From Saturnia japonica (Eukaryota; Arthropoda; Insecta; Lepidoptera; Saturniidae): a stretch of DNA of 64,000 nucleotides. This document shows, piece after piece, positions 1 to 10,035 of this stretch (the first letter of the stretch is position 1; each line of letters starts with the position of its first letter). The position numbers and the translations under genes are program-made. The stretch is from NCBI GenBank assembly GCA_033032175.1, contig CM065324.1, positions 4,340,001 through 4,404,000 on the forward strand. The letters are read 5' to 3'. The notes beneath the pieces are model-generated. The model saw only the letters and a program-made list of their open reading frames with translations. It was not told where the DNA came from and did not search any database.

Positions 1-730
1 ATCTTTTTACACATCCTGCGTAGATGGCCCTTTATATTACACTTTTTACAAGTATAACTAGCAAACCGACACTGAGACGTTTTATGATTTTTATAACCGC
101 ACACTGAACACTTTTCTTTGTTAGCACTAGGCTCGTTTGTGGTGGTCGCGATCTTGAACAGAGCCTCGCTCGACGGCGGCCCCTGCGCCGACGCCGACGA
201 TGACGCTGCTGCTCCCTTGCGTGCACTACGCACGCTTTCCGCCAACTCCACTGCTTTGTTAACTCCTGAAGGTCAAGTGCGAACAGTTTGTCCTTCTCTG
301 GGCCACGATGCATTCCCATAACAAACCGGTCACGAAGCGCCTCTTCTACGTTCAGGAACCCGCAATGAGCCGTTAACCCACGTAGCCTCGCAGCCCACTG
401 CGAGAATGTTTCTTCAGGACTTTGAGTTGCAGCATAAAAATTGTACCGCTCACCAAATCCACATTTTTTTGGTGTAAAATGATTGTCGAGAAGCGTGAGA
501 ATGTCATCGTATGGCACCTTTGTCAGTTCCTTCGGTAATGCTAAATCGGCCGCCAGTGCATAAGTGCTGTCGGCAAGTGCGCTTAGCAATATTGCCCGTT
601 TCTTCACTCCCTGCGGGTCCTTCACCTGGTCGATGTCGTTCGCAATGTACCATTGAGAAATCCGTTGTTTATAGTTTTGCCATGTATGGATATTGTGGTC
701 AAAACTAGATAAAATCCCAAAGTGAGACAT
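1..730 (-). pseudogene. Ty3/gypsy-type Gag fragment, frameshifted, runs off the left edge
   Basis: This is the Gag (capsid/nucleocapsid) part of an LTR retrotransposon, read leftwards. The likely start is the ATG at 728-730, just inside a T-run, because the conserved capsid-like text begins there; the open frame itself extends further upstream to 796. The capsid part shows the family's usual landmarks: an opening 'F..W..Y..R..Q' stretch, then 'DNHFTPK', 'ERYNFY', 'SQWAARLRGL' and 'EALRDRFVMG'. Near 255 the frame breaks by one base. Beyond the break the other frame continues into an Ala/Ser-rich linker and two CCHC zinc knuckles (CX2CX4HX4C) at about 69-110 and 9-50. The protease and polymerase parts would lie left of the window. 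The capsid pattern most resembles Mag-lineage elements of Lepidoptera (from memory of the family). The frameshift means that this copy is probably dead. Confidence 0.85.
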
Positions 731-771
731 GATTTTTTTTTTTTTTTCGCTATGTGGGTACTTGTCGCCAC

Positions 772-904
772 TGATATGTATGCGACGTAAGGACAAGTGA
801 AAGAGCCCGTAGCTAGTAGCACACTGAGTTTATTTGTCAAGCGACATTACTTAAATCGGAGTGGATGCAACCACCTTCATATTATATATCTAATATACAA
901 CACT
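772..904 (-). repeat. Possible short LTR of the Gag-bearing retrotransposon
   Basis: Immediately upstream of the Gag start on the minus strand is a stretch that could be the 5' LTR. It begins TGTTG near 904, ends ATATCA near 772, and has an AATAAA polyadenylation signal inside (minus strand, about 832-837). It is followed at once by TGGCGAC, which could be the start of a primer-binding site. About 130 bp is short for an LTR, but Mag-type elements are known for very short LTRs. Only one copy is in the window, so the boundaries cannot be confirmed. Confidence 0.35.
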
Positions 905-1069
905 CACAGACAAAAAATATTAATTTTCCAAAGGGAAATCTGAATGAATAAACAATGACTTTTTCCAGATTTGTTTTGTTTTAGGCTTTTTATCTATATA
1001 CCAATATTACTCAATGATTTACTTTAATTTTGAAACATACAGTCAACACGCGGATTGATAGTGGGCGGG

Positions 1070-1093
1070 CTTCGATCAATAATATGATCGAAG
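1070..1093. repeat. Short perfect hairpin CTTCGATCA / TGATCGAAG
   Basis: Nine-base arms with a six-base loop, flanked by similar GTGGGCGGG and GTGGGTGGG words, sit just outside the mariner end. Function is unknown; it may be a remnant of the insertion site. Confidence 0.5.
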
Positions 1094-1115
1094 TGGGTGG
1101 GCCACGTAGCCACGT

Positions 1116-1143
1116 ATTTACGAGGGGAGGTAGAAAAGTTCGT
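1116..1143 (-). repeat. Probable 3' terminal inverted repeat of the mariner relic
   Basis: Just beyond the transposase stop, the sequence TACGAGGGGAGGTAGAAAAG begins after a TA and looks like a mariner end. A weaker partner (TACGAACACTCGCC on the minus strand, near 2219-2232) lies upstream of the start codon. The two share little beyond TACGA, so only this end is claimed. Confidence 0.4.
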
Positions 1144-1180
1144 GGAATGGAACGGTTTTAAATAAAATGAAACAATAAAT

Positions 1181-2178
1181 CTATTTTTCCTTTTCAATAT
1201 AATCAATCACCCTTAAGCTGAATACATTTATTATAATAGATTTATGAATTAATTCTTCTAAGCCATCATAATTATATTTTTTATCTTTTGTCTCAAAATG
1301 AGCCAAAATTGCCTCCTTTACCCCATTGTCGTCGAAAAATTTCCTTCCGTTAAGTCTTTTTTTTAAATTGGGAAACAAATAAAAATCACTTGAGGCCAGA
1401 TCTGGACTATAGGGTAGGTGGACTAGTGATTAGAAGCCATGCGTGTGCAGAGCAGTCATTGCAAGTCTGCTCTTGTGAACCGGCGCGTTGTCTTGCAAGA
1501 GCAACACATCCTTGGTCAACTTTCCTCGACGTTTTTCCTTGTTGGCCTCCTTTGATTTTTCTAGTATTATCCCCTTACAATCTCAAAACACAATAGCCAT
1601 TAACTTTCCAGCCGACTCCGACACTTTGAATTTCTTTGGCAGTGGTGTCCCCTCTTTATGCCATTGCATGTACTCTTGTTTGGACTCAGGCTCAAAGTGA
1701 TGAACCCATGTTTCATCTCCGGCAACAATCCGCTCCAAAATCTGTGCGGGTTCATCTCCATATAACACCAAAAATGTTTTTGATGCATCGACGCGCTTCT
1801 TTTTCTGAAGCGGCGTGAGCATTCTCGGTACCCATCTTGCACTGACTTTTGTCATACCCAGGTGGTCATGTAAGAGTCGCAACATGGTGGTATCTAATAC
1901 TCCAACTAATGCGGTTAACAAACTGTTTTTTCTTCAAACGGGTGTCCTCCAGTACAATTTTTTCCACTTTTTCGACGATGTCTGATGTGGTGGCCTCAAC
2001 TGGCTTTCCTGAGCTGGGGTCGGGGGATCATGTTTAAAAAGACCATACCACTTGTAAATAATTGATTTACTGGGGCACTTTTTCCCAAAACTGTTTCTAT
2101 TTCATTAAAAATGGGCTAAACGTTCTTTCCTTGCTTGGTAAGAAATTTTATGACAGCACGGTATTTAATTTTCTCCAT
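1181..2178 (-). pseudogene. mariner-family transposase, DD34D, broken
   Basis: This is a decayed transposase of a Tc1/mariner element. All three catalytic Asp codons survive on the minus strand: the first in GDETWVHHF (codon at 1725-1727), the second in DNAPVH (1490-1492) and the third in SPDLASSDF (1385-1387). The second and third are exactly 35 codons apart, the DD34D spacing of true mariners. The C-terminal YLFPNLKKRL block and a stop at 1181-1183 follow. The ATG at 2176-2178 starts an N-terminal helix-turn-helix region typical of the family. Breaks: an in-frame stop soon after the start (just past KQGKNV), frameshifts in the N-terminal third, a shift between the first and second Asp, and a stop at 1430-1432. 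It therefore cannot make active transposase. Confidence 0.9.
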
Positions 2179-2233
2179 AATTTCAGTTTTCTTCCGGATT
2201 GACTTGTTTAGCAGGCGAGTGTTCGTAAACGAA

Positions 2234-2335
2234 TGACGCAATAGGTTTTTTTTAGATCTGACTACACTGTTAGCCTTAGGGGCCCTGAAGCCACTGCGGC
2301 TTTTACAGCTTCACCGAACTTGGTGACGCAATAGG
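2234..2335 (-). mobile_element. Short poly(A)-tailed retroposon with 12-bp target-site duplication
   Basis: Read on the minus strand, this is a 5'-truncated copy (2246-2323) of the family whose core starts GTGAAGCTGTAAAAGCC and ends in GTGTAGTCAGATCT plus an A-run. It is bounded by a perfect direct repeat TGACGCAATAGG at 2234-2245 and 2324-2335. The A-tail and target duplication show copying through RNA. Other copies in the window are near 9.7, 14.7, 19.3, 22.7, 23.6 and 44.7 kb. Confidence 0.85.
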
Positions 2336-2669
2336 CCTGAAACTCAATTTATATACTAATGATGAGCCCCGAATTAGTATAACACTAAACTATAGCGCTA
2401 AAACCTATAAAATATAATCAATTAAATCAAAGATACATACTTAAACCAATATTTACATTTTCCGATATCATGCCCAATACAATACAATCAATCTTTATAC
2501 CCTCTATAGCGAGCAAGAGGAAAAATATAACAAGGAAATAAAATGTCTATCTTACTGGATTATTTTTCTTTGTCTCTCGGCGTATTCCGAAAGTAAATAC
2601 AAGATGTAAGCAGAGAAAATTGATACAAATAAGTAATCACTCAGAAGGCTTAAACTGAATTTAAGATAA

Positions 2670-2835
2670 TATCTTCTATGCCTGTAAGTGTTTCACTGCT
2701 GGGCAGAGGCCTTTTCTCGAGAGAAGGCACGGGCTTAATTACTATGCCAAACAATGATGTATTGCCAATTCCAGACACACAGTTCTATGTTTCTCTCACA
2801 TACTGTTTCTTAAGTGTTAACAAAAAGCGTTACGT
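2670..2835 (+). mobile_element. Dispersed LINE-like fragment (CACTGCTGGGCAGAGGCC)
   Basis: The phrase TTTCACTGCTGGGC followed by AGAGGCC and a decayed tail matches, from memory, a very common lepidopteran dispersed repeat that usually continues through a 'ccaatgcggattggcagac'-like stretch. Here that stretch is recognisable but eroded. No coding capacity. Confidence 0.5.
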
Positions 2836-4227
2836 TTTTATTCACGACGTACCTTGCGCATCTATCACTTTCAATTCATGCATTTAACAGTAACAGTGAC
2901 ATTGACAACGACAGTGCGTACATTCTGAAATAAGAATAAATAACAGATATTTCAGCGGATATAACGAAATATCATTTGTATTTATTACACCATAAATATT
3001 TTTGTAAATTATATCCCAACAAAAACAAACGTAATTAAATTTTATAAAGAAACTTGTTAAAAACCATACATTTTGGCATCAAAAAATAAATAATATTTTT
3101 TATATGAATTAAGTTACAGGAGAAGAGTATCTTTAGTCACTGACAAGAGGAGTAAGCCTACTAAATGTAATTTGAATAAACTTTAAACATTTTTAATTTT
3201 TCCTTTTAATGAAGCTCAAGCTTTTAAAGAAATATTAAAAGATTTAAAACACAAATTCGCGTCTCCCGTGTGCTTACCGAATCATTCTTCTATAATTTTT
3301 TTTTAACTTATTCCCATTACATTTATTTTCATGAATTATGTAATGATAACAGTAAATTCTTGGGTATGTTGAATAACACAAAATATTTCAATTAATAAAT
3401 AAAAGCACTCCTTTAATTTTAAAATTTAAAATTACAAATATAAATGTGGCAACATTATTTTCAAGTTTCACATTAGTGAATGTCAGTTTACTCCGTAAGA
3501 TTAAAAAACGTAGTATAATAACCAACAATATAATATTAAATAAGTATAAAAATAGCCTATATATATAGCCCTGAGTAAATAAATTGATGTTTTAGAGGTT
3601 TTAATATTAATTAAATATACTTACTCATTATTCAAAGTTTTCATTGCTGTGCTTCTGTCGGTTTTATTTCGCTATGTTTTAATGGAGTCCAGCATTGTTA
3701 TATGGCTACATGTCACAACGCAACGTTGACAAGGACACATGGATGCCTGCTGGTCGATAAACTATATTGTCTAACGCACACCTTTTCTTATTCACATAAT
3801 TCGCATATATTTATTAATTTAAATTGGTAATTTCATTAGCTGTCGGTGAAGGAAATCAGCCTAATGAAACCTAAATGCTTAAGAAATGATCTTGTAGTAC
3901 AATTATATGTGGTATTTGATTGATGAAAGTGTTAATTTTCAGAAATCCATTGTAAACATGCAATCCGAAAATTTCTTAGCTATCGACGGCGTTCACTCAC
4001 CCGCTAGCTTTGGAGGAGTCAACATCGATCTAAGGATGCCTCGTTAAGGGCAAATTTTCGGAATAATTATTTTTAATTATATGTGGGAAAATATAGAAAA
4101 GAAATGTAGATTTATCGGCGTTTAAAATTGCCAGTAAGTCGCGTCTTGGGCTGAAACGGTGACTCTTCGGGAAGTGGTCTTTTCCCAGCAATATAGTCAA
4201 GTTCACAAGTTAAAATATTTGAAAAAT
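2836..4227. other. AT-rich intergenic DNA, nothing identified
   Basis: Stops are frequent in all frames. A small patch near 3960-4050 is richer in GC but matches nothing that I recognise. Confidence 0.6.
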
Positions 4228-5290
4228 AGAGCTAAAACCCGTAAAAATACGCGCGATAGCTCATTCGATCTGGAATGATATTTAGAAAAATGTATTAAAA
4301 CCGTTTTCCAGCACATAAAATATAAACAGATAAAGATTAGAAAAAAGAGGTATTTAGTTTTTTGTGAATATTAAAAAAAAAAAATTAACTATTAAGAAAT
4401 TTTAATTTTTTTTATATTAAAGTAGTCAATTTGTTTATACAAAATTTATAAACAACAGGCTGATTTTTTTTCAATTTAATAAATGTTTTTCTTTAATACA
4501 AAAACGGTGATATCATAATAAACAATAAAAAATTTTTTTTCGTTACTTCGATTTTTAATTTTTTGTTAACTTAAAAATATAATATTAAAAATATTTTAAA
4601 ATTTTTCAACTATCTTATTAAGTAGGCATACAAAAAGCCTTCATGAAGCAAAACAATTTTTGGACAATTATTTAAACATTTTTTGTTACTTTTAATGAAG
4701 ACGTAGGTCCGGCAAAATTGTATTGATAAACAATGACCTAGCTTATTGAAAAAATCACTTACAGATTTATTCCAACTGGAATAAACCTAACACCAAGCAA
4801 GTACGTACGTACTGTTAACATGAGTCATAAATTCGTGGTAATCCTATTTAACGACTAATGTATACTACTAAATTGATTTCAAAGAAACAATGGTGTACTT
4901 ATATTGTCGACAAATTCTTAAAGTCGGTAACTTATTTTTCTTCGAACTATAGAGATAATAAGTTTCAAATAATCGAGTTGTAAAGGTTGTAAAATAAAAC
5001 ATTGCTATGTTGGAGATACACAGGTCTAATTTAATTTTTCGAGTTATGGTGGAAAAGTCTATACCAAAATGGCTTAGAGGGATTCACTGATTATTTCGAC
5101 TAATAAAAGGGTTGAGATTTCGAGCAACGGAGGTTTTGGGGCTTGAATGAAAGGGAACACAAATTTTTTTCGAGTTTGGGAGGTTTTCAACATATCGAGT
5201 TTCCAGTTAAAGAGATTCTACTGTAAACATTTCTAGACATTATTCCGGATTGAATGAGCTATCGCCTGTATTTTTACGAGCTTTATCTCT
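4228..5290. mobile_element. Element with about 63-bp terminal inverted repeats, about 1.06 kb
   Basis: The left arm 4228-4292 and right arm 5228-5290 are inverted copies. Both read GATAGCTCATTC in the same relative place, preceded by CGTAAAAATAC and followed by a GGAAT..T.TAGAAA block. The interior is AT-rich and non-coding. The right part of the interior (about 5030-5227) reads on the minus strand from CAGTAGAATCTC and has repeated 'actcgaaa' words, like the end of a pogo/Tigger element; a nested insertion is possible. Confidence 0.7.
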
Positions 5291-7478
5291 AATTTTCATC
5301 ATTAATAACTAATGAACTAGATTAGTGGCTTATTTTTGTTTAATAGCATAAACCTTGTCTATTATTATTATTGTTAGGAGGTGCGCTATACTTCTACTTA
5401 GCCCCGTATTATAGTCACAAATAAGATCTACTCTGATCGCTCCATACTACTAAAAATTACTACCTCGTCTTTAAATTTCGATTTACTTGAAAACTTTATC
5501 CGTACATCTTAATATACTAAAGATATCACTTATAATTATTATTATTATCCAATTATTATTGCCTAATCCTTTTTCCCTAAAATTCAAGAACATTACATAA
5601 GTTCTTTAAAAATATCCTTTTATCTGGAGCAACAAAGATGCTTCTGAAAAGTGTGAGGCACATTTCACGCCAAGAAGCGTTACTAGCAGCAATATTAGCA
5701 GAACAAATGTCTATCATGAAAAATTATAAAAAGTAGAGTTATTCCCTTGTCTTACTGAAGGTGCGACGTGTTATTTATATATTAATACTTGAAGCAATAA
5801 CTTTCTACCCCTTTTTAAGCGTATTGCGTGAACGGAAGACTGTGATATTTGGCATGGTTAAGTTTATATGGAGAAGGAGTGCAGAAAGCTAAAATTTATC
5901 TATAATATCTGTTACTAATATATTAAATCAAATTAATTAATACTGCGCATCCTAAGGCGTCCAGTGCCATTGAACTTATACCCCCAAAATCTTGACATTG
6001 TCACTCAACGAAAAGTGACAGCAAATGATGTAGATAATAATAGTCATTTTCTATGTATACTGCAAATGTCAAACAGAAAATAGTCTACGATCAAAAAGTT
6101 GCTGGTCGAATTTAGACCTTAGGGCGATCGCTAGTTGCATTAAATTAACCTTACATATATCAATTATTCCAACTGTACACAGGAGACAAATTTAGTCCGT
6201 CCCTGTAGGTACGCACTTCGAAATTTTTATTCATGTCTCCAACTACTGCTATTTATAACAAAGTTTTGCTTCGAATTTTTACATAACATTTCAAGTCGAC
6301 GTTCAATGTAGGTACTCGAATTTATATTGTTAAAGGAAATCAAAATAAAATACATTAATCTTTTAATGAGGCTTTGAATGTATTTTGGTTTCACTGGACT
6401 TCATGTAATATACAATAATAATAAATGTGATTTAGCAGAATTTTGGCGTGGAAAGATTTTATTTACAAAGTAGATTAACAGGTATGTGATTACAAGGTCG
6501 ACTCTAAGCCTGACACAGTACCGGATAAAATTAACAATCTTTTATTTGTTAAGAATAATAAGAAAACCAAATTGAGTATTACATCAGCATGTAATCACAA
6601 TTATTCAGTATACCATCTATCTATCTATCTGCTATATATTCATGTGTCTATTACATTTATGATTACTTATATCGAATATTTCTGTCTCGGCTCGGCAAAC
6701 CTGTGACACCTTGCTGGTTGGCCTGCTGAAATGCCTCTTCACTCTTCGTTTGAAAGACCCTATGTGGACCCTCTCCTGCGATCGCAAAAAATCTGGCTGG
6801 CGATTCCAGGTCATCTTAAAAAAAAATAGACTCTTCCAACTTATTATTATAATAATTCGATTATTGCCTTCGAATAAAGTTGCAAGACTGTTTCGATGTT
6901 CGTTAGTTATGCCACGGAGATGGTGATGAGCGTCAATATGACCGTTTACTACTTAGGTAGTGTAAACGTACGCACGGTACGGTTTTAATTTTCATTTGTC
7001 TATTATTATGAAAGGAAATAGCAAATAGATTTGCAGTCCACTTAAGTAATGCCTATAAGCCGTCTTAAATTGGACCGCATTGTTAACTGAAGTCAGTCGA
7101 AAGTAGAACGGTCCTCCTGAGAACCGAGTAGAAATGCCAAGTTTAACAGTTCGTGGTTCTTTAAACCGAAACAGAGCAGTCGGAAATCTGCTGTTTTGTG
7201 ACAGAAATAGTGAATATGCATGTGGTGATTCCAAAATGAAATCGGATATAGGATTTACTACTACTCTTATCGAAGATAAATTAAAAAGTCAATGATTTTC
7301 ATTTTTCCCCCTTTCATTTCCCTCGTGTACTTCTTACTCAAGTTCTAATTTCTAAGTTCCTATTAATAATATTATAATGCTTTGTTTATAATTTTCATAA
7401 TAAAAGTCGCGATAAAATATTTCACTCACATCAAAATCTCGTTATAACAGCCCGTTTTTCGATGTAACTGGTTTGACA
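5291..7478. other. Intergenic DNA, no gene seen
   Basis: Mostly AT-rich. Around 6710-6810 there is a short patch (CACTCTTCGTTTGAAAGACC) that resembles a dispersed repeat also seen near 28.0 kb. No convincing open frame or RNA gene. Confidence 0.5.
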
Positions 7479-7697
7479 GGCCTCCTGGCGCAGTGGCAGT
7501 AAGCACTGCTATTGAGCCGTGAGGTCGTGGGTTCGAGCCCTGCTCATGACTGAGTTTTATCCGATGAGCATAATTATCAGTTGTGTGTCTGGCTGTTAAT
7601 ATTTTTTATATTTTAGCTGCTATACTTTCGTTACCATAATAAAAAAAGCTTTGCTTAGTTTGGAATTAAATAGCGGTGTGTGTATTTAAAAAAAAAA
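7479..7697 (+). mobile_element. tRNA-derived SINE, near full length
   Basis: The head carries RNA polymerase III promoter boxes: A box TGGCGCAGTGG (7486-7496) and B box GGGTTCGAGCC (7529-7539), 43 bases apart start to start. The body continues through AGCTTTGCTTAGTTTGG and GCGGTGTGTGTA and ends in an A-run to 7697. This body-to-tail order is familiar from a widespread lepidopteran SINE. The head does not fold into a usable tRNA end, so it is not a tRNA gene. Confidence 0.8.
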
Positions 7698-8273
7698 CTT
7701 CCATTTTAAATTGTGGAATTATTAATTAGATAAAAGATTGAAACGTTTGCGAATTGTTCGATTGCAAGAAAATCCCGGAATTGCCTCCTTCCACAGTAGA
7801 GTGAAAGAAAATAAACCCACTGCTTACAGTTACGTATATAAATACAATTGATCGCTGTTTCGAAAGTCCGTATGTATCATAGTAATCAGTTCTATACAAA
7901 TCCTTACCTGACCGACAATCAATACAATTTAATGTTGTATCTATATGGTTATAGATATTGGGGTTGTCCTTTTATCATACTCTACTCAAGAAATATGTTT
8001 TAACTCTATGTTAGGAAATTTCTGTTGTCTTATGTTGTTTTATTTATTATTTTCTGTCCTGTTTGAGACTTTGGGAATGATCAGATGATAATGGTCAGAT
8101 TTATTTTATTTTGGAAAATGAACTAATGTGATTCCTACCATATCATTAAAAAATATCTATCAAGAGATAGAAGGATAAATTTTATTCAATACTTTCTTGG
8201 ATAGCCTGTTTTAATAGTTTTATTTTTCTTTATCAGGATTTTTAATATCTGACTTATTGTTTTATCAAAAAAA

Positions 8274-8712
8274 GTTAATTTAAAAAATCAAAAAAACCCG
8301 ATTGTCAAAAGTGAACTTTAATTAAAAGTAAAAAAATCCCAAAAAACGAACTAAAAAGTTAAGAAAACAAGTTATATTAGTCAATCTGTACATACAAGCG
8401 AAAAGTCATGGATTTACTCACTGACTAAATACATAAATAAAATTGTCATTACTTTCGGAGGACCGCTCTGTGGAACACCTTTTAATGAAGGACCGTGGAT
8501 CACTTTATAATCTAAGAGGTCCGCCGTCTACAATGACAACTTTATTTATATTTTTAGTCAGCGATTAAATCAATGAACTTTCACTTCGTACATACATATT
8601 GGCTAATATAGCTTGTATTTTTTTACTTTCTGGTTCGTTTTTTGCGAAAATTGTTTATTTTTATTTAAAATTCACTATTTACACAATCGAGTTTTTTGAT
8701 TATTTAAATTAA
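8274..8712. mobile_element. Foldback element, arms about 180 bp
   Basis: The left arm 8274-8452 and right arm about 8537-8712 are imperfect inverted copies along their length. Both begin GTTAATTTAAA and share words such as AAAAAACGAAC, ATATTAG.CAAT, GACTAAA.A.ATAAATAAA and TTGTCATT. The central 85 bp contains two facing GGACCG / GGTCCG words. There is no coding frame. This is the form of a non-autonomous hairpin MITE; if transcribed it would form a long double-stranded RNA. Confidence 0.85.
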
Positions 8713-8813
8713 CGTTTTATTTTACAATTTTTAATTAAGATTATAATATCGTGAACACTATCTCATGTACAGAACTATATCCTTAATATAAGCTTTTCAC
8801 AATATGTCATCTG

Positions 8814-9069
8814 GTTATCGCCATATTAAATTTTGATTACTGTTATGTCTTTAGTGATACTCGCAAGATAAGACAATTCGATATAGGTAAGAATTATCAA
8901 AATCGAACCGCGGGTTTGGTCTGTAGAGCGCCACAAAGCGTCTGTTTGTCGCCGTATTTAATTTTGATTACTGTCATGTATTTTGTTGTACTCGCAAGAT
9001 TAAGATAATTCTATTGATCTAAGGTCATCAAAATCGTCCCACGCGTTCGGTCTCTAAAGCGCCAGAAAG
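8814..9069 (+). repeat. Two-copy tandem duplication, 131-bp period
   Basis: Unit 1 starts at about 8814 and unit 2 at about 8945. Shared words in step include TTTTGATTACTGT.ATGT, ACTCGCAAGAT, ATCAAAATCG and GCGCCA.AAAG, each 131 bases apart within a base or two. The copies are clearly diverged, so the duplication is old. Confidence 0.8.
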
Positions 9070-9627
9070 GAATAAACATACTCGTACATAGATTGATAAA
9101 CATATTACCCTCCTATGCGTCGTGCAGTCGGATAAAAAGGATAGGGCTTCAGCCGATTTTTATTAAAATAATAGAAGCGTTGTTGAGTAAACCTAAAAAC
9201 TCATTTGTCAAGCCTAAAGCATTCTACAATATCGATTCACCTTAAAGCCACATCCAAATTGAATTCCGTGACTATCACTTTTTAAGTCTCACAATTCAAC
9301 CACTGTTTAGTTTATCGGAATACACAATTCAAAATGTACGAAACAAATTGAAATTTTACCCGATATCTATAGAAGACTTTTTCATTATAAACTCTTATTC
9401 TAATCACTTTACAGTTGTGTTGTATCCCAAACATAAAATAACTCAATTTCACTGATCATTGACTCGTTAAATAAACACATTCGTAGGATTATTTAAATGA
9501 ATTCATATTTCCAATTAAATGGATAACCTCTTTTACATACATACACACACATAAACATATGCCCAAGGAGGGTGATTCAGAAACTTCATATTAACAGAAA
9601 ATCATGAGGGAATTAACTAGATCGCGA
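9070..9627 (+). repeat. Dispersed repeat end plus unassigned AT-rich DNA
   Basis: Positions 9070-9140 (ATTACCCTCCTATGCGTCG and TGCAGTCGG) resemble a tail seen in many lepidopteran dispersed repeats. The rest is unassigned, with a short CA-rich run near 9540. Confidence 0.4.
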
Positions 9628-9813
9628 CTTATTTGCAATCGCGACAACTGCCCAAGCTGAGGTCAGGCCACTTTTGGCACCCTTGGGCAAGTTGTCATAC
9701 TTTCGCAGCTGAGTGCCTTAAGCGCTCGCCCCCAAGTCACAGTGAAGCTGTAAAAGCTGTCTGAGGCTTCAGGACCCTTATGGCTAACAGTGTAGTCAGA
9801 CAGAAAAAAAAAC
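9628..9813 (+). mobile_element. Poly(A)-tailed retroposon, longer copy with internal hairpin
   Basis: Same family as the copy at 2234-2335, with its 5' half present. The 3' half has GTGAAGCTGTAAAAGC, GGCTAACAGTGTAGTCAGAC and then A-runs to 9813. The 5' half has a strong hairpin: GACAACTGCCCAAG (9643) pairs with CTTGGGCAAGTTGTC (9682-9696). The copy at 44.6 kb aligns through the words GCTGAGTGC.TTAAGCGCTCG. No tRNA-type B box is evident. Confidence 0.75.
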
Positions 9814-9867
9814 GGTGACGTTACGTTCATCCACGTACATCGTCGAATTCCTAAAATAATCTTAAGC

Positions 9868-10035
9868 TTTATGTATAAGCAAACATCGTTATGAAACCTT
9901 CCAATTGAAAATCTGTCGCCAAGAAACTTTAAGTGTATTCTGGCAGCTGTAACTTAGAGCCAATTCTTCCACTAGGCTTAGTGTGTTTTCATCTTAGGCC
10001 ACATCGTCACTTAACATCAGATTAGATAGTAGAAA
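9868..10035 (+). mobile_element. SINE tail fragment (CATCTTAGGC family)
   Basis: Shares an ordered set of words with 25848-26160: 'gaaaat.t.tcgcc', 'cactaggctta.tgtg', 'catcttaggc', 'atcg.cacttaa' and 'atcag'. It lacks the tRNA-like head, so it is a partial copy. Confidence 0.65.

Noticed and set aside
7483..7560. tRNA gene
   Set aside because: A and B boxes are present, but the acceptor stem does not pair and the sequence runs into a SINE body with an A-tail.
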